Shown: piece after piece, positions 9,465-17,726 of the stretch | Numbering within the stretch: the first letter of the stretch is position 1 | Layout: every line of letters begins with the position of its first letter | Source: Clostridiales bacterium | GTDB lineage: Bacteria > Bacillota > Clostridia > Christensenellales > CAG-314 | Assembly (NCBI GenBank): GCA_022508375.1 | Contig: JAFLVJ010000001.1 | Location: 130,857 to 194,856 of the forward strand | DNA length: 64,000 bases | Reading direction: 5' to 3' | The notes under the pieces: model-generated | Databases searched by the model: none | Seen by the model: the letters and a program-made list of their open reading frames with translations, nothing else | What the model was told of the DNA's origin: nothing | Translations under genes and position numbers: made by a program

Positions 9465-10370
9465 CTAACGCGCCACTTTACTATCCAACCACTGCAACAC
9501 GTCGTCGTACACCTGCTGTTTACACTGCTCGTTGAGTATTTCGTGGCGGGCGTTTTCGTACAGATGCATCGTCACGTCTTTTACGCCAACCTTGTTGCGA
9601 TAAAAGTTGTCGAGCTTGCTTACGCCTTTACCGTAACTGCCAACAGGATCGTCACCGCCACTGATTATCAACAACGGTTCGTCAATATCTATCTGCGAAT
9701 AATAATCGCTTTTGTACAGTTGTTTGATACCGTTCATGAACGTACGGTAAAAGTTTGCCGAGCAGGTAAAGCCGTTCATCGGATCGTCGTTGTATTTTTT
9801 CACTTCCGCTTCGTCGCGGTTAAGCCATGCGTTTTCACCCGGGAACTTCTTTTCGTACATCTTAAATGACAATTTCACGATTAGCTCGGCGGGATGTCTG
9901 CCACCCTTGTGCTTGCACATGCCTTTGGCTATAACGCGGCACAAACTAAAGCTTATACCCTTCATGTAGTTGGACCCGCACAGTATAAATCCGGCAACGC
10001 TCGGGTGCTCCTCTATCACCGCCTGAGTGATGAAACTTCCGTAACTGTGCCCCATCATGAACAGGGGCAGGTTCCACTTGTCACGGCAGTAATCGAGTAT
10101 TGCCAGTTGGTCCTTGACGTTGTTCAACCACATGTCACCCTGCTCGTAGCCGAGACTGTTCTTCTCGGCAGTGAGTCCGTGACCGCGGTGGTCGTTCATT
10201 ACAACAATGTAGCCGTGCGCGTTGAGATACTCGGCAAAGTCGGCGTATCTTGCCGAATGCTCCGCCATACCGTGAGCAATCTTGACCACTGCCTTGGGCT
10301 TCTTGACGTTATCCCACACGTAAAGCTGGATTTCTCTGCCGTCATGCGAACTGAAACGAGATAAATTCAT
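9465..10370 (-). CDS. alpha/beta hydrolase, monoacylglycerol lipase/lysophospholipase type
   Basis: Cytoplasmic serine hydrolase of 301 aa. The nucleophile elbow is GHSYGS (about 107-112), the oxyanion-side motif is MNDHRGHGLTA, the acid is in ISGGDDPVGSYGKGV, and the histidine is in YENARHEILNE. This is the order of the Hydrolase_4/PldB family, which cleaves monoacylglycerols or lysophospholipids. No signal peptide is visible. The ATG follows AAGGTGGTG. It is a single gene with its own promoter (10401-10429). The exact substrate cannot be told. Confidence 0.85.
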   Translation of the reverse strand: MNLSRFSSHDGREIQLYVWDNVKKPKAVVKIAHGMAEHSARYADFAEYLNAHGYIVVMNDHRGHGLTAEKNSLGYEQGDMWLNNVKDQLAILDYCRDKWNLPLFMMGHSYGSFITQAVIEEHPSVAGFILCGSNYMKGISFSLCRVIAKGMCKHKGGRHPAELIVKLSFKMYEKKFPGENAWLNRDEAEVKKYNDDPMNGFTCSANFYRTFMNGIKQLYKSDYYSQIDIDEPLLIISGGDDPVGSYGKGVSKLDNFYRNKVGVKDVTMHLYENARHEILNEQCKQQVYDDVLQWLDSKVAR

Positions 10371-10400
10371 AGTTACACCACCTTGTGTATAATTAAATTT

Positions 10401-10429
10401 ATTTTATGATATAAGTACCAAATTGTCAA
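10401..10429 (-). promoter_or_regulatory. sigma-A type promoter for the lipase-like gene
   Basis: Minus strand TTGACA (10424-10429), 17-bp spacer, TAAAAT (10401-10406). Confidence 0.7.
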
Positions 10430-10525
10430 TAGGAGAGACTCGGGTATTGCACACACTACTCATAAACGTAATCAAAACAAAGTATTACGATGCTTAAAAC
10501 CGCTTCAACTGCATACACTAAAAGC

Positions 10526-11548
10526 ATGAAAATAGTATTCAGCGGCGGCGGAACGGCAGGACACGTTACGCCCAATTTGGCACTTATCGACCAACTCAAA
10601 AACGAGCAAATTTACTACATCGGCACAGATGGAATGGAAAAAACCTTGACCGCTCCATACCTCGAACAGGGAAAAATCGAAGAGTACAGGGTTATCACCG
10701 CCGATAAATTACAACGCAAGCTGACATTGCGCAACCTAGCGTTACCGTTTAAGCTTATCAAGAGCGTGCGACAGGCAAAACGCCACCTGCTCGATATCCG
10801 CCCCGACGTTATATTCAGTAAAGGCGGTTACGTTGGTTTGCCTGTAATAATTGCAGGCAAAAAACTGGGCATACCCACCATCATTCACGAAAGCGACATG
10901 ACACTGGGGTTATCCAACAAAATATGCGCTCACTTTGCAAGCGACTTTCTTTCGGCATTTCCATGCGACAAACGCGCCAAAGTTGTGGGACTTATCGTTC
11001 GCGACGAAATACTGCACGGCGACAAGAACAACGGACTTGTCACAATGGGATTTGACGGTAGCAAGCCAATACTGTTGGTTACCGGTGGTTCATTAGGCGC
11101 CAAAGCATTGAATGAAGCAATAGCAAATTGCCCAAAAATCGCTGACCGTTTCGATATTTTCGTCATAACAGGCAAAAACAAGCGCATTGATTGCGACTTC
11201 GTAAAGCAAGCGGAATTTGTTACCAACATGAACGATATCTTAGCTGCGACAGACGTTTGCGTTACTCGCGCAGGCTCCAACACTCTCGCCGAACTTACGC
11301 TTACCGAGGTACCTTTTGTTACTGTTCCACTAACCAAACAGTCACGTGGAGAACAGGTAAAAAACGCTCAATGGTTTACCGAGCGCGGTTGCGGACTGAC
11401 AGTTTCGGAAGAAAACTTATCCGGCTTGCTAAACGCAATAAACGTAGCATATGACAACCGAGGAGCATTCCAAGCCAAAGAGCGCGCGCAACGCGGACTG
11501 TATGGGACAGGAAAGACTGTTAGTGAAATTTTAAAGTATAAAAATTAA
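10526..11548 (+). CDS. murG: MurG-like UDP-GlcNAc:lipid I N-acetylglucosaminyltransferase
   Basis: Peripheral membrane glycosyltransferase (GT28 fold) adding GlcNAc to lipid I to form lipid II. The N-terminal MKIVFSGGGTAGHVTPNLAL is the family signature. The C-terminal half has LVTGGSLGAKALNEA and the donor-site run VTRAGSNTLAEL. The open frame reaches back to 10490, but MurG proteins begin at MKIxFxGGG, so 10526 is preferred (340 aa). Neither start has a Shine-Dalgarno; TACACT lies 6 bases before 10526, so a leaderless start is possible but lacks a good -35. This sub-type (GGTAGHVTPNLALI) occurs in Clostridia and as a second MurG in some bacilli, so it may not be the only murG in the genome. 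Confidence 0.85.
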   Translation: MKIVFSGGGTAGHVTPNLALIDQLKNEQIYYIGTDGMEKTLTAPYLEQGKIEEYRVITADKLQRKLTLRNLALPFKLIKSVRQAKRHLLDIRPDVIFSKGGYVGLPVIIAGKKLGIPTIIHESDMTLGLSNKICAHFASDFLSAFPCDKRAKVVGLIVRDEILHGDKNNGLVTMGFDGSKPILLVTGGSLGAKALNEAIANCPKIADRFDIFVITGKNKRIDCDFVKQAEFVTNMNDILAATDVCVTRAGSNTLAELTLTEVPFVTVPLTKQSRGEQVKNAQWFTERGCGLTVSEENLSGLLNAINVAYDNRGAFQAKERAQRGLYGTGKTVSEILKYKN

Positions 11549-11586
11549 ACTATGGCGATATACACTCGTCATGCTCGCGTGTGACG

Positions 11587-12540
11587 TCACTCGTCCTTGT
11601 TATTGTACTGTATGGACTTGCACCGCTCTATCACTGCCAGACGCAAACGTTGCGGTTTTTCAACGCGAACGCCGTCTCCAAGCGACAGTATGCGATTTAT
11701 CAGTATTTCGTCAAATGGTAGCGTTGCCCTAGCAAGGTAATTTTCGCCCATCTTGACAACGGAATTGATTCCAAGCCATTCCTCGCATGCAGATAGCGCG
11801 CTATTTTCCACCGTCAATATGACCTCGCACATCTCCTTATCCTTAAGCACGTCAGTCTTGATAACGCTACTGTCCGCCTGAAACTGCCTTCCGCTAAAAC
11901 GTTCGCCCACTTCAAGTTTAACGATACGCGACACCTTGAAATATCTGAACCCGCGTCTTAAACGGCAAAAACTGTACACATACCAAGCGCCGTCCTTTAA
12001 GATGAGGCAGTAAGGCTCAATGACACGCACGCTATCCTCGCCATCCTTAGAGTGGTACTCAATATGACACAGCTTTTTTTGCGATATACAATCGGATATG
12101 GTTCCGACAAGATCGCCAAACGCACTGTCACCGCTGTCCACGATAAATTGCTCCGATTTCAACACCGTAGCACTGCTATGCGAACGGTACAATCCTTTGA
12201 GCTTTTGCGTAGCCTGACGCGTCACGTCGTCCTGCAACGAAAAGCTTTGCAAGCTAAATACAAGACGTTCGTATTCCTCCGGCGTAAAATAGGTTGCTTT
12301 AAGCTTGTAGTTTTCAAGTATTCGCCAACCTCCGCCACGACCAAGACAGGACTCGATAGGCACGCCGCCCTCTGACAGCATGGCGACATATCTGTACACG
12401 GAGCGTACGGATATTTCATATTTGGCTGCCAGTTCATCTGCTTTGACTAGATCGTCGGCAGATAGCAATGTAGATAACATCCCAATAAGTATCGGTATTT
12501 GCACGGTATAAACTCCTTCGTATATTGCGTATTGTGACAT
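11587..12540 (-). CDS. WYL-domain transcriptional regulator (HTH_11 + WYL)
   Basis: DNA-binding regulator of 317 aa of the YafY/WYL family. The N-terminal winged helix (about 17-70, ADELAAKYEISVRSVYRYVA) is followed by a GRGGGWRI loop. The WYL ligand-binding part is at about 165-240 (ILKDGAWYVYSFCRLRRGF, FRYFKVSRI), and a WCX-like C-terminus follows. WYL domains are thought to bind nucleic acid or nucleotide ligands. The start at 12540 has GGGG about 9 bases upstream; a later start is possible. Its promoter overlaps an inverted repeat, which suggests self-regulation. No linked target gene is obvious, although the neighbouring 60-aa gene is divergent. Confidence 0.85.
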   Translation of the reverse strand: MSQYAIYEGVYTVQIPILIGMLSTLLSADDLVKADELAAKYEISVRSVYRYVAMLSEGGVPIESCLGRGGGWRILENYKLKATYFTPEEYERLVFSLQSFSLQDDVTRQATQKLKGLYRSHSSATVLKSEQFIVDSGDSAFGDLVGTISDCISQKKLCHIEYHSKDGEDSVRVIEPYCLILKDGAWYVYSFCRLRRGFRYFKVSRIVKLEVGERFSGRQFQADSSVIKTDVLKDKEMCEVILTVENSALSACEEWLGINSVVKMGENYLARATLPFDEILINRILSLGDGVRVEKPQRLRLAVIERCKSIQYNNKDE

Positions 12541-12598
12541 AACTAGCCCCAGTTACCTCACGTTAAAACCCCTTACATAGAGGCGCTAATCTACTTAT

Positions 12599-12627
12599 AT
12601 TTTAAAATACTGACAAAATATTGTCAA
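12599..12627 (-). promoter_or_regulatory. promoter of the WYL regulator with overlapping palindrome
   Basis: Minus strand TTGACA (12622-12627), 17-bp spacer, TAAAAT (12599-12604). The plus-strand inverted repeat TGACAA-AATA-TTGTCA (12611-12626) covers the -35 and part of the spacer, a natural place for a repressor. Confidence 0.55.
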
Positions 12628-12674
12628 GTTTTTAATAAAAAAACTATAAAAATCTCATAAACACTGACATATAG

Positions 12675-12703
12675 TTGGCATATTTACTGTAATACAATAT
12701 AAA
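12675..12703 (+). promoter_or_regulatory. promoter of the 60-aa small gene
   Basis: TTGGCA (12675-12680), 17-bp spacer, TATAAA (12698-12703), about 30 bases before the start codon. Confidence 0.45.
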
Positions 12704-12732
12704 CGTAAAAACAAGTAAAGGAGAAAACCATC

Positions 12733-12915
12733 ATGAAATACAACTGCGAAAACGAATTTGATTTGAAGGAAATTTATCGCAAGCTCACAAGCCCCGTCGA
12801 ACCGCAAATGGTAAAAGCAAGTGAGTTTTTCAACCCTGTAATGTCCCTTGAAGAATTTCAACAACGCATGGAAATTGCCATGATGAACCGCAAGCAAAAA
12901 ATCAGCAACAAGTAG
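12733..12915 (+). CDS. small acidic/basic 60-aa protein, unknown
   Basis: A 60-residue protein with a strong start: AAAGGAG seven bases before the ATG at 12733. The gene has its own promoter and a following terminator, so it is very probably expressed as a single unit. The product has no membrane segment; it looks helical, with an acidic N-terminal half (ENEFDLKEIYRKL) and a basic end (MMNRKQKISNK), and contains EEFQQRMEIAMMN. I do not recognise the family. It faces away from the WYL regulator gene, so it may be that regulator's target (inference). Confidence 0.7.
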   Translation: MKYNCENEFDLKEIYRKLTSPVEPQMVKASEFFNPVMSLEEFQQRMEIAMMNRKQKISNK

Positions 12916-12983
12916 CGTATTTATTTTGCACAGGAACACGCTTGTTGCTCACGTTTCGGTACGCTAACTTTGTACGGTTAACA

Positions 12984-13017
12984 AAAACCTCCTCTGTATT
13001 AGGGGAGGTTTTGCTTT
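12984..13017 (+). terminator. intrinsic terminator after the 60-aa gene
   Basis: Stem AAAACCTCC (12984-12992) / GGAGGTTTT (13004-13012), then TGCTTT. It sits between convergent genes and can also serve ddl on the minus strand. Confidence 0.8.
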
Positions 13018-13018
13018 A

Positions 13019-14101
13019 CTATTTCTTTTTGGAGCCGTTTAATCCGTCCAAAACTCCACTTTCGAAGGTGAACACGTGCTGTTGCATTTCGCGGTAGTCG
13101 GCTATTGCCTGCTCGACAAGTGCCTCGCCGTAATGCGTGCGTGAGTAGGTCAATTCCCACAGTCCGTAGGCAAGGGATCCGGGAGTTGTGTTTATTTCGT
13201 TGACGTACAGCTTACCCGTCTTGTTGTCGTACAGGAAATCCACGCGTATCACCCCACCGAAATTAAGTTTTGAGTAAATTTGTGAAGTTATTTTTTTGAC
13301 TTGATTTTTAATGTCGTCATCTACCACCACAGGCTTGACCTGACTGTCGCTTGCCAGATACTTGTCCGCAAATGTCAACACGTCGTGTACAGTCACAGGG
13401 GTATCCACTACGCTTGTAAGTATCACACCGTTTGCCTTAAGCGCCGAGCAATTCAGTTCGATAAAGTCGGTAAGCGCCTCCTCGCAAAGCAGTTTGTCAT
13501 CGTAGCGCAACGCATGATTTATCGCATTGGAAAGTTCGTCTGCGTCATGCGCGACCTCTACGCCTATACTCGAACCAAGCATGGACGGCTTGACGATGAT
13601 GGGAAAGTTTAGTCCACCGCAATCCTTCATAAACTGCTTGACATCGCTTTTGGTTACTTCCACGCCGTTGACAACGGGCATGTTGATATCTTTTAGCACC
13701 CGTTTTGTCAACACCTTGTCCATTGCGACGGCACTGGACGCAATATCCGAACCCACAAGCGGAATACCCGTCAACTGACACAGCGCGGCAACACAGCCGT
13801 CCTCACCGTTCAGTCCGTGACAGCAGTTGATTACAACGTCTATGGGTACCTGCTCCACCGACAGTCTGTTTTTGCGTATGGCAATCTTGCCTTCGCCCAA
13901 AACAAAAGTCACAGGCTTTGTAAGTTTTTTCGTGACGTGATCGCGTGGCGTCCAGTCGTTGCCTGCAAGATAAGCACGGTTGTTTTTGTCAAGATAAACG
14001 CTGTAAATGTTACCGCGAAAGTATCCCTTTGCCAAACACGCAGTGATTATGGAAATGTCGTGCTCACAACTTTTACCACCATACACAATCATTATGTTCA
14101 T
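13019..14101 (-). CDS. ddl: D-alanine--D-alanine ligase
   Basis: ATP-grasp ligase of 360 aa making the D-Ala-D-Ala dipeptide that MurF adds to the wall precursor. Visible are the N-terminal MIVYGGKSCEHDISI, the KPSMLGSSIGVEVA ATP-binding strand (about 185), the acid metal ligands in VRVDFLYD (VIRVDFLYD) and YVNEINTTPGSLAYGLWEL with a Tyr-bearing loop. The start has TAGGAG upstream. It is the last gene of a unit with a hydrolase and murF, so both halves of D-Ala-D-Ala addition are made together. Whether it makes D-Ala-D-Ala or D-Ala-D-Lac is not certain from sequence read by eye. Confidence 0.92.
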   Translation of the reverse strand: MNIMIVYGGKSCEHDISIITACLAKGYFRGNIYSVYLDKNNRAYLAGNDWTPRDHVTKKLTKPVTFVLGEGKIAIRKNRLSVEQVPIDVVINCCHGLNGEDGCVAALCQLTGIPLVGSDIASSAVAMDKVLTKRVLKDINMPVVNGVEVTKSDVKQFMKDCGGLNFPIIVKPSMLGSSIGVEVAHDADELSNAINHALRYDDKLLCEEALTDFIELNCSALKANGVILTSVVDTPVTVHDVLTFADKYLASDSQVKPVVVDDDIKNQVKKITSQIYSKLNFGGVIRVDFLYDNKTGKLYVNEINTTPGSLAYGLWELTYSRTHYGEALVEQAIADYREMQQHVFTFESGVLDGLNGSKKK

Positions 14102-14160
14102 ATATTTTCTCCTAATAAAACGTTATACGTATCGCATATAAAGAGGCGAGCGTGTTACTA

Positions 14161-14217
14161 TCCAAAACAATCTGCAACAAGCGATGTGAGGTCGTTTTGG
14201 ACGGAATATGCAAGCCT
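14161..14217 (-). repeat. TGCAGATT-family hairpin element, copy 1
   Basis: Read on the minus strand it begins 3-4 bases after the murF stop. A GCTTGCATATTCCG lead is followed by stem TCCAAAAC, a loop ending TTGCAGATT, and the matching stem GTTTTGGA. The lead and the loop end match copy 2 at 35031-35094. It fills the murF-ddl gap and has no T-run, so it is not a plain terminator. Confidence 0.6.
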
Positions 14218-14220
14218 CAC

Positions 14221-15690
14221 TCAATCGGGCAAATCATTTTGAAACAATAATATTCCTCCGTTGACTTGCGCCGTAGCAAGGGACACTGCCTGTTTCAGAT
14301 CTTTGGCATAAACAACACGACAAGCGGTTTTGCACAGTCCCTCTGCAAGATATTTCGAATTACTACCAAGTACTACCGCAACGTTACACACGTCGCCAAG
14401 TATCTGCCCGCATCGGATATTCATCTCCTTGCGATATTTTCCACACTCCACCAAGCCTTGCGTGATAACAACTTTCACGCAATGGAAATGCTCAAGCGTC
14501 TTGGCGCAACTTGTGACTCCGGTTATACTTGCATTGTAACTGTCGTCAATTATGTAGCAATTTACACCCTTTATAAGCTCCATTCGGTGTGGCGTTGGCA
14601 GGATATTTGAAATACGGTTGAGAGTTTCGTCAAATTTTTGATTTAACTTCAATACCGTTTGCAAACACATTGCGAAGGTATCCTTGACGTAATCGGATAT
14701 TTGAGGCAAGCATACATTTGCACATTGCTTACCGAAATGCACTTCAAGATGGGTACCTTGCAAGTCCACAGATTTAACGGTTATTTGCAATCCTTCAAGT
14801 GACGGATATTTCGTACAGTTGCCTGCGTCAACATATTGCATGACGGTTTCATCGGCACAGTTCAGCACGCAAAAACCGTCCTGTGGGATATATTCAACCA
14901 ATTCGCGTTTAGTGGCAACAATAGTTTCCAAGTTTTTGAAAGTGGACAAGTGCTGAGCACACACACCGGTAACTATGCCGCAATGCGGTTTGTACAGCTT
15001 GCATAGTTCCGCTATATCCCCCTGACGTCTTGCGCCAAATTCCAAAATAAGATACCTTGCACCTGTCAAATCCGTTTTGTTGATAAATGACGCTATTCCA
15101 AGCGGTGTATTGCAACTGCCGGAAGGCGTAACGCTATCAGCCAACAATGCCGACAGCATATCCTTGACGGAAGTCTTGCCGTAACTGCCAGTGATTGCAA
15201 CGACTGTTACACCGCTTTCGCTTAACTTGTTACAGGCTAGTTTAACGTAATGACGTGCGATTGCGACGTCTATCGGCAAACAAATTGCCCAAGACACAAG
15301 CACAAGCAAAGGCAAAAGCCACACGAAAAAGCAACTTTCGACAAAAACGCACAGTACCGTCAATATAATTGCTTCCACCGCCAGTATTCGCCACACTCGT
15401 TTGGTGAATTTAAGCGGACACTTCCGTTTGACAACGTTTACACATACAGCTAACACGGCGTACAATGCAAGGTTGATATAGCAGTAAAAATCCACGAAAA
15501 AGTACAACAGCAAGGTTGCTACCTGCACAGCCACAAGACACAGATAGTAGATTGTTACATATATCCTGAAATATCCACGTTGAGGTCTGTAGCTTACTGA
15601 CTGCAACGCCCTTATACACTCGAAAGAGGCAATTGTCAGGCACAGCGCAGATACTACGTCTATTGCAATTTGCACGAGATTACTCCACAA
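14221..15690 (-). CDS. murF: MurF-type ligase with N-terminal membrane domain
   Basis: UDP-N-acetylmuramoyl-tripeptide--D-alanyl-D-alanine ligase, 489 aa. The first ~145 residues are mostly hydrophobic, with about five segments (9-28, 41-64, 69-88, 103-121, 123-142). The Mur ligase core starts at VVAITGSYGKTSVKDM (ATP loop 167-174), with GARRQGDIAELC (the substrate and metal region), an HRMELI region and DDSYNAS. Typical MurF is about 450 aa and soluble with an N-terminal UDP-binding domain; here that domain appears replaced by a membrane region, which may place the enzyme beside MraY. The gene overlaps the upstream hydrolase by 11 bp and precedes ddl. A related Mur ligase of other specificity is possible but less likely given ddl. 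Confidence 0.75.
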   Translation of the reverse strand: MWSNLVQIAIDVVSALCLTIASFECIRALQSVSYRPQRGYFRIYVTIYYLCLVAVQVATLLLYFFVDFYCYINLALYAVLAVCVNVVKRKCPLKFTKRVWRILAVEAIILTVLCVFVESCFFVWLLPLLVLVSWAICLPIDVAIARHYVKLACNKLSESGVTVVAITGSYGKTSVKDMLSALLADSVTPSGSCNTPLGIASFINKTDLTGARYLILEFGARRQGDIAELCKLYKPHCGIVTGVCAQHLSTFKNLETIVATKRELVEYIPQDGFCVLNCADETVMQYVDAGNCTKYPSLEGLQITVKSVDLQGTHLEVHFGKQCANVCLPQISDYVKDTFAMCLQTVLKLNQKFDETLNRISNILPTPHRMELIKGVNCYIIDDSYNASITGVTSCAKTLEHFHCVKVVITQGLVECGKYRKEMNIRCGQILGDVCNVAVVLGSNSKYLAEGLCKTACRVVYAKDLKQAVSLATAQVNGGILLFQNDLPD

Positions 15691-16378
15691 AATTTTTTAC
15701 CGTATTGGCAAAAGCAACCGGCGCACGAAATAAGGCAAAGTGATCGCCTTCGATTTCCACCAGTGTACTGTTTGCAATTAGTTTGTTAAGCTGTTTTGCA
15801 TGCTTGAGTGGCGTAGCGGTATCCTGCCGTCCGTTGACGATGAGTACAGGACACTTGACGCGTTTAGCGTACGCTGACAGGTCGGCATTTACCACCTTAA
15901 CAAAGGTTGCACGCATAGCAGGCGAACAGTTTAGATAGTCCTCGCTTGCGTATTTCATTTGAGGTTGAGTATTGTTTAACCGCGCAAAAAACTTAGACAA
16001 CTTGTACCTTCGTACCTTCCACCACCGTGAAAAAGAAAACCGCCTAAGTCCTGCAGGCGCAACCAAAAGCAACCCCGATACTAACTCGGGATATTTTGCC
16101 GAAAGCACCATTGCCACGCGACAACCGAAACTGTGTCCGACCAAAGTTACCCCTTGAAGTTCCTGCTCAGACAAAAAAGCTTTGAGCTGTTCGGCGTAAT
16201 CCTCCACCGAATATCCTTCGATAGGGGGTTCAACACTTCGCCCAAATCCCGCAAAGTCCACCGTATAGTTGCAATAGTTGGGCAGTTGCTTAACAACAGA
16301 AGCAAATATACTTCCGTCACATCCCCAGCCGTGCAAATACACTACGGGTTTACCGTTGCCACTTTGCTCGAAATACAT
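15680..16378 (-). CDS. alpha/beta hydrolase (lipase/esterase-like), translationally coupled to murF
   Basis: Small serine hydrolase, 232 aa, with VVYLHGWGCDGSIF, DFAGFGRS, the nucleophile elbow VGHSFGCR (about 100) and the acid/base pair in VNGRQDTATPLKHAK and EGDHFALF. No signal peptide. The stop overlaps the murF start by 11 bp, so the two are probably translated together; a role in precursor or lipid turnover at the membrane is suggested by context only. It belongs to the large Abhydrolase_1 family, and the substrate cannot be told. Confidence 0.8.
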   Translation of the reverse strand: MYFEQSGNGKPVVYLHGWGCDGSIFASVVKQLPNYCNYTVDFAGFGRSVEPPIEGYSVEDYAEQLKAFLSEQELQGVTLVGHSFGCRVAMVLSAKYPELVSGLLLVAPAGLRRFSFSRWWKVRRYKLSKFFARLNNTQPQMKYASEDYLNCSPAMRATFVKVVNADLSAYAKRVKCPVLIVNGRQDTATPLKHAKQLNKLIANSTLVEIEGDHFALFRAPVAFANTVKNFVE

Positions 16379-16450
16379 ACCTCGCCCACGTCTCCGTTCT
16401 TGTTATTGTATGAAATCAAACTTGCCTTTGTGTCACAAAACATTCAATAC

Positions 16451-16482
16451 ATGAAAAAAAAGCCCCATTTTTGGGACTTTTT
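16451..16482 (-). terminator. intrinsic terminator downstream of tsaE-tsaB-rimI
   Basis: On the minus strand, stem AGTCCC / GGGGCT (16473-16478 with 16461-16466), then eight T. It lies beyond the structured element that follows rimI. Confidence 0.6.
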
Positions 16483-16565
16483 ACATATTATGTCTGGAAT
16501 AGTAATCTGCTTTTAGCTAGAAATTGATAGTATATTCTGTTTATTAAGATGTTTCGATAGATTGG

Positions 16566-16670
16566 GGTGGCTAGAAGCGAGCAAGACGAGGCAAGTGAGC
16601 ATTTACAAGGGGAGTGTACTAAGCGTACATGACCCGAAGTAAAGCGGAACTTAACAAAGTATTGCGAAGC
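16566..16670 (-). repeat. structured intergenic element directly after the rimI stop
   Basis: On the minus strand it starts at the base after the rimI TAA with GCTTCGCAATACTTTG. Nested stems: GCTTTAC with GTAAATGC, GGG with CCC, and an inner GTAC-gctta-GTAC hairpin carrying TTCGGGTCATG. It ends in a run of short repeats (CTTGCCTCG, CTTGCTCGCTTC). I have the impression of similar sequences in Clostridia intergenic regions but know no function. It fills most of the 16379-16670 gap. Confidence 0.5.
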
Positions 16671-17120
16671 TTACAGGCGCTTCAACATTGTGAAGGCGTC
16701 GCGACTAGCATAGCGCGTACGACGGTAAAAATTGACTCGCGTTCCGGCAATTTCATAACCGCACTTTTTGTACAACTCTACTGCGGGAATATTTTCCACA
16801 TTGACTTCCAACTCACAACGTTCACAGCCTTGTTGTTTCGCCACTTCGGCGACCGTTTCAAGCAGTCTTGTAGCAATGCCCTTTCGACGGTAATCGGGCA
16901 TAACGGCAATGTTACAAATCTGCGCCTCTTCATAGATTGTTCGCACGCAAACGTAGGCGATGACCTTGCCGTCCACCACTTCACCGTAGATATGCGAGTA
17001 CTCGTTTCGGTATTCGCTAACAAGGTTGTTTATCGACCAAGCGTCCTTGCCAAAACATGCCTTTTCAATTTCGTGAAGCTGAAATACCGTAGGCATACTA
17101 AAATATAATTCTTGTATCAT
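16671..17120 (-). CDS. rimI: ribosomal protein S18 alanine N-acetyltransferase-type GNAT
   Basis: GNAT acetyltransferase, 149 aa, expected to acetylate the N-terminal alanine of S18 using acetyl-CoA. The acetyl-CoA loop is VMPDYRRKGIATRLL (about 80-94), followed by ELEVNVENIPAVELYKKCGY and VNFYRR, typical of RimI. The ATG overlaps the tsaB stop (ATGA), with GGAGG upstream, and the cluster order tsaE-tsaB-rimI is the common one. Confidence 0.92.
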   Translation of the reverse strand: MIQELYFSMPTVFQLHEIEKACFGKDAWSINNLVSEYRNEYSHIYGEVVDGKVIAYVCVRTIYEEAQICNIAVMPDYRRKGIATRLLETVAEVAKQQGCERCELEVNVENIPAVELYKKCGYEIAGTRVNFYRRTRYASRDAFTMLKRL

Positions 17121-17683
17121 TTGCGATTTTCCTCCGCTTGCGAACGTCGTATATACAACGGTATCAAACTTTCGTCAAATTGACCGTTTGCATAACGCTT
17201 GCGTATTATCTGTATTGCGCCGTCCAGGTATTCGGTTGCACTTTCCGCACGTCCTGCAACGGTTGCGCGTTCGTCATCATAACTGATGAGGCAAGGCGAA
17301 ACATCATTTGCATAGTCGGCAAAGTAATAGCCGTTTCCTGCGTCTATTACGGCGCTACCGCGCGCCATACAGCAAGCGGATGTAGCAATAGCCTCCAAAC
17401 AGTTTACGGCAATCAGTGGCAACGGTACGGCGGTACAGTACCCCTTTACGGTGGATACGCCTATACGAATCCCCGTAAAACTACCGGGACCGATAGCGCA
17501 TGCGTAAGCGGACAAATCGGCAAAGCTTATCTTTGCCTTGGCAAGCGCCTCAGTGACCTTGTCGCACAACATTTCGCTGTGATGAACACCTACAGCCTTT
17601 TGTGTGAGGTCGATTATTTTGTTGTCTTCCACCACCGCCACGACAAGGTCGGGGGTTGTGGTATCAATAAACAGTATCTTCAT
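17117..17683 (-). CDS. tsaB: tRNA t6A biosynthesis protein TsaB
   Basis: Inactive ASKHA-fold partner of TsaD in the complex that makes N6-threonylcarbamoyladenosine at tRNA position 37. MKILFIDTTTPDLVVAVVED begins the fold and AIGPGSFTGIRIGVSTVKG (about 65-83) is the family signature. At 188 aa it is somewhat shorter than many TsaB (about 220-230), the loss being in the C-terminal half. It lies 43 bp after tsaE and overlaps rimI by 4 bp. tsaD is not in the window. Confidence 0.92.
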   Translation of the reverse strand: MKILFIDTTTPDLVVAVVEDNKIIDLTQKAVGVHHSEMLCDKVTEALAKAKISFADLSAYACAIGPGSFTGIRIGVSTVKGYCTAVPLPLIAVNCLEAIATSACCMARGSAVIDAGNGYYFADYANDVSPCLISYDDERATVAGRAESATEYLDGAIQIIRKRYANGQFDESLIPLYIRRSQAEENRK

Positions 17684-17726
17684 AGTAAAATTATTTACAC
17701 AAGCGTCAGCTTACATATCTCGCCAG

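Noticed and set aside
10490-10525. Longer murG N-terminus from ATG 10490
   Set aside because: The 12 extra residues precede the universal MKIxFxGGG start and have no ribosome site.
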